Source: Phymatolithon calcareum
Taxonomy: Eukaryota; Rhodophyta; Florideophyceae; Hapalidiales
Length of the DNA stretch: 64,000 nt
NCBI GenBank assembly: GCA_977006965.1
Contig: OZ345371.1
Coordinates: forward strand, 186,001 to 250,000
Direction: 5' to 3'
The notes below the pieces were generated by a model. That model was not told where the DNA came from and made no database searches. It saw only the letters and a list, made by a program, of their open reading frames with translations. Shown piece by piece: positions 43,101 through 52,323 of this stretch (its first letter is position 1; each line of letters opens with the position of its first letter). Both the position numbers and the translations under genes were made by a program.

Positions 43101-44543
43101 TACCAAAAAGCCCTAGACTGTATGAGCTGTGCCCGCGAGCGCTCTGGTCAGCGCTATCGTCGACGACCCCTAAAGCAGTTCCCTGCGAAGGCCCCCCTCG
43201 AGGAGATTGCAATGGACCTCATGGGAGAGCTAATTCGCACCCCAAGGGGCAATCGATACATTCTCGTCATCAGCGACCGCTTTTCTAAGTTGACTAAGGT
43301 GATCCCTATGCGCTCAATCTCAGCCTTTGCCGTGGCCAGCGCTTTTGCCACGCACTGGGTGTGCAACTTTGGCATCCCAGTTCGCCTCTTGACGGATAAT
43401 GGGACCCAGTTTCGATCAAAGTTTATGCTGGAAGTTTGCCGTATACTCGGTGTGAACAATGTTGCCACTACTGCCTATCATCCGCAAACCAACGGACAGG
43501 TAGAGCGCTACAACCGTACGCTAAAGACCTCTCTGCGGCATTACATAAGCGATCACCCACGGGACTGGGATATGTTCATTGATGCTGTGTCCTTTGCGTA
43601 CAACACGCAAGAACACGCGACGACCGGATACGCACCGTTCGAACTTGTCCTCTCTCGTCCACCGTCACCTGTCACCATCAAGCAAGCCAGCACTGCCGAG
43701 CGTGCATCCCCGAAATCTGTACGCTCTGCATGGTTGAGACGTCTAAAGACGTTGGTCAGTACGGTTCTCACCAACTCGACAAAGGCTCAAGAAAGGCAAA
43801 AGCGGGGCTATGATTCCCGAGTGCGCACGCCGCCGAAGAACTTGGTAGAAGGGCAACGAGCGTTCCTGCGAAGTGACTACAAAGGTACAGTCGGTGAGCG
43901 GCACAAGTTGACCCCGGCGGGATCGGGTCCGTACAAGATCGTTAAGCTAGATGAAACAACAGCTGTTATCCAAGTTGGAGAGTTTATCGAGCGCGTTTCT
44001 GTGGACCGATTAGAAGCAGCTCCCGATGAAACGATTATCCCGATGACTTCACCGACCAAAATGCACCGAGACGTTCATGACTTACCGCTTCCTCCTCAAC
44101 CCGACGATGAACAAGCCCAATCCATGGGATTGCCGGTGCGCAAGACGCCAATCACGGACCGACGCATCACCCGCTTGATGACAAGGGCTGCACGGGAGCG
44201 GGAAATCACGCCTGACGACCCTCGCACTAAGTGCAAAGTATCCTTCGCGGACCCAGTCGTCACTTCGACAAACGGTATCGACACGCCAGCGGTACCCAAT
44301 GCCCAATCAAATACGGTCGCTTCTCCGCAGCAGACCGAGATTAGAGCTTTCGACGGGATTCGCGGTCATGTTCGTCATCCAACTCGCCCCGGCTGTTTTC
44401 AATACCTTGTTCGCTGGTACAATGCGCCCGGTGAGGACACTCTTGAGCCGGTGGAGCATCTTACGCGAAACATGGTAGTTCGGTACCATAATCGCAAGCA
44501 CCTTCCTCTACCGCAAGACCTCACCATGGCCGAGCTCGCGTAA
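40110..44543 (+). CDS. pol: Pol polyprotein with chromodomain, one in-frame TAG
   Basis: The frame opens just after a TGA at 40107, overlaps the end of gag by 49 bp in the -1 frame, and has no early ATG, so it should be made as Gag-Pol by frameshifting. The protease active site LDTGAG lies at about 40377. Reverse transcriptase blocks are present, with catalytic YIDD at 41817-41828. RNase H starts near FSLDTDACEHQVGC (42270) and contains HTDHSALRWLL. The integrase zinc-binding HHCC region is at about 43000-43130. The integrase Asp-Asp-Glu is seen in MDLMG (43213), LLTDNG (43388) and GQVERYN (43497). The chromodomain at 44353-44510 contains FQYLVRWYN. A single TAG at 41679-41681 breaks the RT domain about 45 codons before YIDD, and the frame continues unchanged after it. 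The product is normally cut into separate enzymes in the virus-like particle. Confidence 0.9.
40128..40166 (+). promoter_or_regulatory. Programmed -1 ribosomal frameshift signal at the gag-pol junction
   Basis: The slippery heptamer GGGAAAA (40128-40134) sits in the gag frame as G GGA AAA. After a 6-nt spacer, a perfect 9-bp GC-rich stem follows, GGGGGCGCT (40141-40149) with AGCGCCCCC (40158-40166) and an 8-nt loop. The gag stop TAA overlaps the loop/stem. A -1 shift here enters the pol frame, which opens at 40110. Confidence 0.85.
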
Positions 44544-44604
44544 ATCGTCGGCGACATATCATGGACGACAAGATGAACGAAATCTTCTCGTAGCGTTCGT
44601 CGCT

Positions 44605-44614
44605 GTGGGGGGGC
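44605..44614 (+). promoter_or_regulatory. Polypurine tract
   Basis: GTGGGGGGGC lies directly before the TG of the 3' LTR, the position where plus-strand DNA synthesis is primed. Confidence 0.75.
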
Positions 44615-45373
44615 TGTTTAGCGCCCACTGCATTTTTCTTTTCCGTTGCAATGCTATTCCCGGACAAGACAGCAAGGCTGAGTCTGTAAGGAATGCAGTA
44701 AGCGCTTCTGTTTTTCGCGACTGTACGCCACGAACCTTTGATCGCGATCCACATGGAACGCCGAATCAGAGGCTCGCGACTTTAGTTGCTTTGTCTAGGT
44801 GATCCACTGGGCCACACGAGGAACGTGTCCCATGTGCATGTAGAATTTGTGTTTTTCTCTTTGCTAGTAGTACATAAGATAGTTTGTCCCTTCCGTTTAG
44901 TAAAGGAAGGTGGAGGTTTCTGGATTTCGGCTCGATTGCTTGGATCTTACACGCATCACGCTTGTGAGTCCCTTCGACCACGCGAAATCGGAGATTTCCC
45001 ACCCTTCCTGTTCGCTTCCTCGCCGTGCAAGCCAGTACGGCGGGAACTCAGCGACAGATCCATCCTTTTCTTTTCGCGCGTTCGCCTCAAGCTCGACGGC
45101 CCTTCCAAGGTCGCCATCATCCAACGTTGCCGATATCGTCAACGCTTTGCACCCTCCCTTTTATTCGCTTTCCTCCACCATTCATCTCACGCGTCCTCAA
45201 GACGCCGTTTTCTGCAACTCCTCTTTTCCCTTTCTTCGTGTTTTGTTTCTCTTTCTCTCTCTCTTTTCTTTCCTCATTTCAGTCTCTCTTTGTTTTGTCT
45301 CTCCCGCATTTTTTCTCTCCTCCGGTCTTCTCTGACCACTGTGACGCCGGGTTCTAGTGAGCCTGGCGCTACA
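44615..45373 (+). repeat. 3' LTR (759 bp)
   Basis: Starts TGTTTAGCGCC where the 5' LTR has TGTAGCGCC, and is otherwise the same by eye. Ends GGCGCTACA, followed by GACAC. Confidence 0.95.
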
Positions 45374-45413
45374 GACACGTTGCACGTGTGGCCCAGCGGA
45401 TCACCTAGACGGG
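45374..45413 (-). mobile_element. Older inverted LTR, remaining part
   Basis: GACACGTTGC...GTGGCCCAGCGG and GATCACCTAGAC continue the inverted LTR broken at 36892. It ends abruptly at 45413, about 175 bp short of the expected LTR start. Confidence 0.75.
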
Positions 45414-45850
45414 AAAAGAAATGAGGTGGGCGCGACAACAATAGCTTCACCATGCAAGTGCCATTTCTGTGGGAATCTGTGGCAGGCTCTTGGGTCTCCC
45501 GCTCCGCCACTACGTCTACTCTCATATACGAGCTGATGCTACAACTCAGTTCTTAACTGATTGATTAAAGTCGACACAATGTCATATGAAACGAGACTAC
45601 CGCCCGATGGGTGTTGCCTCCGTAGTATGGACACTCTGTCCATATTGAAAGTACGGGCAGAGTGTCCAGTATATTGGTTTTCGCTGAAATGCAATAGGTG
45701 CTAGTGTAATATAAAGCCCTGCCTTTTTGCAAACATAGGATACGGGATTCGGTCATCTATAGAACGATTGTCCATCACTATGATGATGCCGATTGGCAGC
45801 ATCTAGCTGTAGAGACAGCTCTCTCCGAGAGTGTCTCTCTCGTCGTCATC

Positions 45851-46129
45851 ATGGATGAGACAATCATGATGATGGTGACAAAGGCATGCAGGATGCAATG
45901 GCGCAATTATAGTTTGACACCGTTCACGTTCGTCCGAGAAGAAGATATGGGGCCAGTTCGAAATTCTAAAGCATGGTACTTTATCAATTCGCGGCAGCAG
46001 AGTCGTGAAAATATGTGCAGTCCAATACCGAGAAATACGCAGGTCGTGATTATTGCCGATCTTGCAGCGTCGGAATCGCTTTGGATATCTCGACTCTATA
46101 TGGTCATGAGAATAGGAAGAGAAGAATAG
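45851..46129 (+). CDS. Orphan 92-residue protein, paralogue 2, C-terminus altered by an insertion
   Basis: The frame runs from ATG to TAG and aligns without gaps to the protein at 27145-27426 (about 60 percent identity). A retroelement inserted at 46118 replaces the ancestral end, so the protein now stops after IGREE. The ancestral GERRL-stop coding sequence is still visible after the insertion (from 46519). The 5' flank with a TATA-like AATATAAAGCCCTGCC and the CTCGTCGTCATC leader is conserved. The change affects only the last few residues, so the gene may still work. There is no recognised domain and no signal peptide. Confidence 0.5.
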   Translation: MDETIMMMVTKACRMQWRNYSLTPFTFVREEDMGPVRNSKAWYFINSRQQSRENMCSPIPRNTQVVIIADLAASESLWISRLYMVMRIGREE

Positions 46130-46514
46130 TAGATTTTTATATAAAAATTACCAGCGCATCTGCATACTCTTGGGGCAACTTTGCGAGTCCCATGCGGGCA
46201 TACCAAGGGTCTGACTTGATTTTCGACTAGGCTTGATATTTGATGTTTCCAAGGCCTCTTTGGCTGCGGGACCGAGGTACTGGTTTTCTTTGGCGTAAGT
46301 GACATCCACCTTTGCATTTTGCAGTTCCTTTCCGCCTCTTTGTGAAGCCATTGTTGACGCGAGATTCTCTCAGCGCTTCATCAATCTTCTCACAAACATT
46401 CGGGCTAGAATATCCCTCCTAACCCTGACTGCGAGATGCTGCACATGGCTCTGCTCCTTTCCGGGCTCCTTTTTCGGGGGCGTACCAACTATTTGCCCGA
46501 AAGGCATTGATTCT
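46118..46514 (-). mobile_element. 397-bp tailed retroelement with 11-bp target duplication
   Basis: TGAGAATAGGA at 46107-46117 and 46515-46525 is the target duplication. On the minus strand the element ends TGCAGATGCGCTGGTAA, TTTTTATATAAAAATC and a CTT-type tail. A 67-codon frame (46148-46351) starting MASQRGGKELQNAK lies in its body. Its function is unknown, and the body differs from those of other elements with the same tail. Confidence 0.75.
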
Positions 46515-46687
46515 GAGAATAGGAGAGAGGCGCCTTTGAAGAACCTCGACGAACGGGAGACAACGTTTTTATGATCTCCAGTTCATTCTGATTTTTCACA
46601 CTCCAATTTGACAACTAGAAGACCCAAGCGACCAGAAGTGTTGCTCGAGTATTCCATAATTTCCGTTTGGAACACTTCTGAACAAAG

Positions 46688-46745
46688 ATGGATGGATGGA
46701 TGTGAGTTTACTTCAAGCTCTAGTTGTCTGTATAGCACCTGAGAT
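46688..46745 (-). repeat. Retroelement 3' end with (ATCC)n tail, copy 2
   Basis: On the minus strand GAAGTAAACTCACATCC(ATCC)n, as at 31175-31104. It marks the end of the inverted-duplication arm. Confidence 0.6.
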
Positions 46746-46749
46746 GCTT

Positions 46750-46930
46750 TTCATAGCGCCAAATCCAGGGATCGTCCAAATTTAATTTTATTACAGTTAA
46801 TACAATTAATTGCAAGTTTATATTTATTGAACGGAGTTTTCGCTATTGCAACTGTAATTGGAGCCGAGTCTCGAATTGCAATTGTAACTGAAGCATAGTT
46901 TCCAAATTGCAACTCAAATTGGAATTGCGG
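46750..46930. repeat. Degenerate array of AATTGCAA-type words
   Basis: Words such as AATTGCAA, GCAACTGTAATTG and AATTGCAATTGTAACTG recur in both orientations over about 170 bp. It is AT-rich, non-coding low-complexity DNA. Confidence 0.5.
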
Positions 46931-47106
46931 AGTTTAGTTTTAGGTGGCTTACAGCATCGAAAGGAAGCAAGGTTGCACCTGTGTCCATTCTTTCAGTCGA
47001 AATTACTCGACCGACCGGCGTCCAGTTTGGGTGGATCGTGATACACATATCACTTTTTGGTTTTCTGGCTGTTGGAGTGTAGACTTTGCGTGGCGCTCCT
47101 TATGGT

Positions 47107-47620
47107 TTATGACATCGGAGGAGGAGACTGTCGGATGGGCTTGTCGCAAGACTTCATAAATCTTGAGGTACGCAAGACTTCATAAATCTTGAGATATTCA
47201 ATATCCTTCGTTGCCTCCCTTATGTTCTCATCTCTTCCAAAGTACTCTTCTGTTTCTTCAAGATACTTTTGTGTCTTTCCAGACCTAATGCAAACCTTTC
47301 TGCTTGATGACGTCTCCTCATCCTTAGTGGTCCCAGTCCGCACAGAAATCGCATTCGGTCCCAGCGATGTTCGGCATATTTTCCGAAAACGTTTTTGTAG
47401 AACAAGCCCTCTGCCGAGTCGATCGCCGAGACCAATCGATTTGTCATTGGAGTCACGTGTAGCGCATACTCCCATGTCAGGATTTTTAGCGACTTAAAGA
47501 TCCTGATGCATATCTCCGTTTTGAATTCTCGAACATTCAATCCAAGCTCCAGAATATCATGTATGCATCCTGCGGCATTTAGAACTCTTGCTATCCCCGT
47601 GTCGTCCGTAACACCCTAAC
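47107..47620 (-). pseudogene. LINE reverse transcriptase, C-terminal fragment
   Basis: On the minus strand the reading begins near 47615 with GVTDDTGIARVLNAAG and runs through EICIRIFKSLKILTWEYALH and FGKYAEHRWDRMRFLCGLG to LRMRRRHQAERF. This order (a helix, a WEYALHV block in place of the usual LEYG-type block, then the R-x-R-x-LCGL-x-PLR-x-RR block) is the thumb/connection region after the catalytic YADD of non-LTR reverse transcriptases. The YADD itself is not present. It is one fragment with a frame change near 47230, and the 3' end of the element is lost. Confidence 0.55.
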
Positions 47621-48087
47621 TATTCAAGCTTACCCAAAGATATGAGAGCCTCCAGGCTTGATGCAGTTCTCGTCCCGTCAAGTAAAAAGTGTGCTTCGTG
47701 CTCCCTGGCAGATCTTACGGAATTTTCCTCTTTCTCTTGGATTTCAAGAAGTCTCCTTCTTCTTTGACGAGCAAGTTCAGCAACTATTTAGCAGAAACTC
47801 CTTGCTTAGGGAAGATCAGTGCCGTCTCGAAAAGGTCCTAATGTAGCATTGCGGATGGAAGATTTTTCCACGCTTTGCTGAATGCCAGTTCGCACGTACA
47901 GAAATATCATCATGCCGTACTTGTAATTCCGCTAGAAGGAATTGAATGGTGATTGAAACGTCATGTTGGACCATGACACAACATTATGATGTTGTTCCTT
48001 TCTCTCGGAATCCTTGCTCTTCCATGTAAACAGACACAAAGATCCATGTTGTATTTGGAGTAACCAATGCTAAGAGCTCTGTAGACC

Positions 48088-48640
48088 TTGTATGTGAACT
48101 TGCTTTCTCATTGCGCGACTTCGAGCATAAAATGTTTTCAGGGGCATAGTGAAAAATCTAGGCATATCATGATGTACGGAGCTATGACTCACTTAATCTA
48201 TGGCCCAAATCAAACAGAGAAGAGAGTAAAAAATGTCCACTTTGCGAGCCCGATGCCATGCACTTCTCTGAAAACCTCGCCACCTAAAGTCAAATCTTCA
48301 GAACCCTTCAAGGATAAAGACTCGGTCCTAAGTTGGTCAGCGCACATGAGCAATTACCTCTCCAGTTCTAACGACGAGCAAACGTTACACATCGCCGTCA
48401 GTTACTTTCATGATCCAGCTCAAGTGGTGGATCGAGAAAAGGAATACGGACGAAATGTCAGAATCTGAAGCCAGACACGTGAAGCTCTGATCTCTCGCTT
48501 TGAAACTTTGAACAAAGAGAAGATTTCCAGCGAAAAGCTCTGCAAGTGGAAGCAGCTCAAAGAAGTTTCCACGCTCGTGACGACGGAAATTCTCTTGGAT
48601 CCGGATCGACGTGGAGTCCGCGATGCGGAGGCCAAGACAT
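48088..48640 (+). pseudogene. Decayed LTR-retrotransposon Gag (capsid) fragment
   Basis: KDKDSVLSWSAHMSNYLSSS, then HIAVSYFHDPAQ, and after an in-frame TGA at 48466 SRFETLNKEKISSEKLCKWK and LKEVST, give the usual order of a Gypsy capsid (retrotrans_gag) domain. Stops and frame changes follow, and no LTR is found nearby. It is unrelated in sequence to the Gag at 37.7 kb. Confidence 0.6.
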
Positions 48641-49689
48641 TGGGGTGCTGGTTAGTGCCCTGCGGAAGTCTCGCGTCTCGTCGAAGAGGCGAGGAGCCGG
48701 AGGGAAGGAAAGTGCCGGGTTCTCCGGTCGACGACTTAGGTCAGGTAAGCTCAATACAGCGACAAAGGCTGAGGTCCCACGCGGAGCGGTTTGTGGGTCA
48801 ACTTCAGAAGGCTACGAATGCTTAGGGATTCCTGCGGTGGAAGGCTTCGGCGGACCGCCGAACGGTTCTGTGCGGGACTCCCAGTCAAAGGCCGGAGGTT
48901 GGTCGTGCCTGTATTTATCTGGCGAAGCGTTCTTTTGGTCATCGCCCTCATCGTGAGCGCTGTGTTGGTGTCCTCGTTTGGCTTGCTTATCTCGTCTCTC
49001 GTGTTCCCCGGATTGTTAACTCTTCCAATGCTTATCTCCGCAATGGCCTATTCTACAAGCAGTGGCGTTCGCAGCGCCCAATTCTGCGATAAAATTATCG
49101 TACACGCCATCCTTTTAAAAGCGCCCATTTTCAGTTGTGGCCATAACCACTGCGCTTGGACTTTCCCAGAAGTTGACCGTCATTTGGAGTCGGTGGGTTC
49201 GTGTTGGCATAGCATAAGGGTGAGGGAGTACGGACCAAAAGGTAAACTGGGGCCAATTCAGAGCGCATAAGTAGTGATACTAGTCACTACTCTGTAAATC
49301 GTAATCTCCCGCACCGCTGGAAGGGTCTTGAACGACTGATAGAACAGAGGCTCAACAGGAGTGCCAACTTACTCTTTCGTCTAAGCATGGTGCTACTAAG
49401 CTATGGGGTCTTAAGCGCACAGGATAGCAACTGGAGATCTGGATTTTCCCTGGCGACAGCCAAGCGTGCCGTGAAACTGAGACTTTCTGGAAAAAGAATT
49501 CAACTTACTGACGATTTGGTAAGCCGTTTGATTACTTGGAAATATGAGAAATTGATCAATGGAAGATTTCTGAAGCGGCCCCCGTAGACCACAGCAAGCG
49601 TCGTCCCTGATGTGCCTAAATCTTAAGCATCTGTAAAGTTGTAAGCAATACATAAGAGTTTACAGTGCTTTACAGCTGCAAGAGAGGTT
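48641..49689. other. No gene recognised
   Basis: A 159-codon frame at 48791-49270 has a hydrophobic centre but also repeated basic stretches, and it overlaps another long frame. No family is recognised. Bases 49000-49270 may be retroelement-derived. Confidence 0.25.
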
Positions 49690-49870
49690 TTCGATTTCGC
49701 TAAATAATTTCCCAGTCACTAATTTTCACATCTGTTTCACTAACTTGAAAAACAGAACGTCACTGTCACTAATATGAAAATCAGCTCTTCAGTGCCACAA
49801 ATCAGAGAAACGTTGGGTCAGTGTCACTAATCCTAAATATGGCTCTTCTGTGTCTCTAAAAGCAACTCAG
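49690..49870. repeat. Array of GTCACTAAT-type subterminal repeats, left
   Basis: Words GTCACTAATTTTCAC, TTCACTAACTTGAAAA, GTCACTAATATGAAAA and GTCACTAATCC recur at roughly 30-50-bp spacing. A set in opposite orientation lies at 51350-51497. Confidence 0.55.
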
Positions 49871-51349
49871 TAAGACACACTTATGCTCTTCGCCAAAAGT
49901 TTCGGAAATGTTTTTCAAATACCAATGTCAATCAAGTGGATAGATTTTCTTCTCCATACTTTTCGACAGCATCATCTTGATCCTCGGCCAGGATATCAAG
50001 GACGACAACAATCCAGTTGGTTATGACACAGGTTTGACGACGGTCGGTCGCTGATGCATCAGTAGTCGTCATGAGACTATATTTTCGCAACAAAATGAGC
50101 CAGGCGTTGAGGACTATCGTCAAAAAGCAATCAAGGAGACAACTGAATTGAAACCTTGAACTGATCAATATACTTTTCAACATCTTACAGCAACTTAATA
50201 TAACTGCATCTCCAGTTCTCCTCCGGAATGTTCTGCTCCATAGTAGATTTAATTGACCGTTCAAAGCCAATAATCATGCCTGCAGTTTTGCGAGAGCTTT
50301 GACATTGAGCACAGAACACTACTGCAAAAGTTTGAAACATTGTTTTTGGCACGGTTTATCTGCGTTATGGGCCAGTTCGACTTTGTCGAGATTAGACCGT
50401 TACAAATCTAAACATTATCATACCACCCGATGCGCATCATATAGATTCTGGGGAGTGCGGGAAATATCGAAACTTCAATATTTCGAAGAAAATAGACTAC
50501 ATTCAGGGAATTAGCGAATTGACGCGAACAACGAAATATGTGACGAATAGGGTAGCAGAACTGTTCTTTTCAAATTGATGCTATATATTATACTTAATAT
50601 TGGATTTTGCAATTGTTTTTCCATAATCAGTATCCGTGCTGTGAGCTTTTTTTCATTTTGTGATTACGTGTCGTTATGGAACGAAACGTTTACTCGGGAA
50701 ATTCGTCAAGCGCAACTTTCGCGTAGACAAAACAGGCCATCGAAAGTTTCGCTTTCCTGCTTTTGTCGAGGTGAAACTTAATAGATAAAGCGTTGCAATG
50801 CATCATTCTTAGCGATACTTTGCTCTGTGATGTCGGAACTACCAAGTTTTGGAAAAAAACAATTCTAAAAAATGCTCAACTTCCTGGTGAAAGTTGCAAG
50901 TGAGAGTCGAGAATTTAGGGAAAAACGGAAATTTCGATTTCTCGGGGCGCACAGAAAATGAAAGTTAATTTCAAATTTCTTCATATAGATCACAAGATCT
51001 CATTGAGTAATACAAAGTTTCGCTGAATAATTGGAGTATTACTCAAGTTTTGAGAAGAATATAGCCAATAAAAGTCAGGCGCTCGGCGAAATTTTCGATT
51101 CTGGCAACTTCGTGACACGTGTTCTTGGCGAAAGTTTCATTGCTTGGTAAATGAGTACGTTGTTCGCGTCGCTAGGTGCCAGCAATAGAGATACATACGT
51201 ATGGTCCAGCAGTTCACCTTCTCGCAGATAGACCTTCGGGATGGGCAAATATTTAACTGCTTCTAGCGCAGGACGATAAAATGTTATCAGCTCCCTCAGA
51301 ATATAGTAAAAGCAAACTTTCGCTTTTTCCCTCATTCCCCTGGGATGCT

Positions 51350-51497
51350 ATTTTTGGAAAATTGTGACACCAACGCAGTTTTCTTCAGATTAGTGATATT
51401 GACGAGTTATTTTTGAAAATTGTGAAACTGAAATATCTTTTTCGCAATTAGTGACACAGATACGAGAAATAGTGACACTGCGGGTGCGGGAAAAGTC
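51350..51497. repeat. Array of GTCACTAAT-type subterminal repeats, right
   Basis: AAAATTGTGACACC, GATTAGTGATATTG, AAAATTGTGAAACTG, AATTAGTGACAC and AATAGTGACACTG run in opposite sense to the array at 49690-49870. The last word is followed by GGGTGCGGGAAA, which resembles the 50446 terminal repeat. Confidence 0.55.
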
Positions 51498-51747
51498 GAT
51501 TTTTGCCTACTGTACAGTATTTACTGATAAATCCTGGATTATGTTATATTTTTAATTGTGAAACACTCGGGGGAGAGTCCGCAAATTTTATTGGTTTTAA
51601 AGCTCGTTGAAAACTGAAGCAACAGCTGCAGCAGATAGAACAGGGGCTGGAGTCTTGAGAATAACATACATGATTCTCTCTGCAGATCCCTTCCATTCCA
51701 AAAAATGGCGTTCGGGGCGTGACTCCACAACATACAGCAAACGAATA

Positions 51748-52323
51748 CTAGCAGTGGACACCATCCTGAAGTCTGCGCGCCAGTTTTTTGACAAAAAGTT
51801 CTTGAAACAAGTAATCATTGGGAAGTAGCTCTCGACCTTGTGTACATTTGAATCCGGTCAACCACTTCTTGTGCAGCATGAAGCGGTCGTTCATAGCTGC
51901 AGGCCAGAGGATACAGATCTCTAGGTAGTGACCGTCGTCAACGACGTTCACAGTGAGGTCATCGCTGTTCTCGCCAATACCAGAAGGGAGGAGAATGGCA
52001 ACCGAAACGCAAAGAGAGTCATTGATTGTCGGGTGCTTTCACGTCCCGATCATGTAAATTGGCTCAAAATCGGTAGGCCCTAAAAGTAGCTCTCTGCCGA
52101 AGTTTGCAGCGATATCGGCAAAATATTTTCGCCGCCTCCACTTTCGGATCCCTCGCCTGCCACTCCTGCCACAGTTGGCTTCGAATCGCTCTTGACTGTG
52201 GTATCGCAGCCACTTCCAGTCAGCAGAGTATTTATTGCGGACGGCGGTCCGGCTTCTGCTCCACAAGTACCTGCAGAGAAGTAGGTTAGTTCCTGAAAAT
52301 GCCACCAGCGATGCAGAAAGCAA
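51748..52323 (-). pseudogene. Harbinger-type transposase-like fragment
   Basis: One minus-strand frame interrupted by a single TGA near 52039. The C-terminal part VVDDGHYLEICILWPAAMND, then LHKKWLTGF and ELLPNDYL, resembles the second catalytic block of PIF/Harbinger DDE transposases (Asp...W-P-G-S-x-x-D...). The basic N-terminal part, with RKWRRRKYFADIAANFGREL, is not diagnostic. The order of blocks supports the family only moderately. Confidence 0.4.

Larger units (their letters stand above)
36893..45373 (+). mobile_element. Complete 8.48-kb Ty3/Gypsy chromovirus-type LTR retrotransposon
   Basis: The order is 5' LTR, primer-binding site, gag, pol (protease, reverse transcriptase, RNase H, integrase, chromodomain), polypurine tract and 3' LTR, flanked by GACAC target duplications. 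Protease before RT, and RT-RNase H before integrase, is the Gypsy order. The C-terminal chromodomain marks the chromovirus branch. The two LTRs show no differences by eye except a 2-bp indel at the start, which indicates a recent insertion. Yet gag carries a frame change near 39142-39224 and pol an in-frame TAG at 41679-41681. This copy is therefore either dead on arrival, mobilised in trans, or uses recoding. It sits inside an older inverted LTR of the same broad family. Confidence 0.95.
45430..46690 (+). repeat. Right arm of the inverted duplication, second part
   Basis: Inverse of 27000-27830, including TACGAGCTGATGCTA, AACTCAGTTCTTAACTGATT and TGGTTTTCGCTG in the 5' flank, the small gene, and 3' flank around GAAGACCCAAGC. 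It is itself interrupted by a 397-bp insertion. Confidence 0.75.

Noticed and set aside
46299-46574. 91-codon plus-strand frame
   Set aside because: It crosses the border of the 397-bp insertion at 46514 and is antisense to the element.
48546-49270. Overlapping 136- and 159-codon frames
   Set aside because: They overlap in different frames, share no known motif, and follow a decayed Gag fragment.
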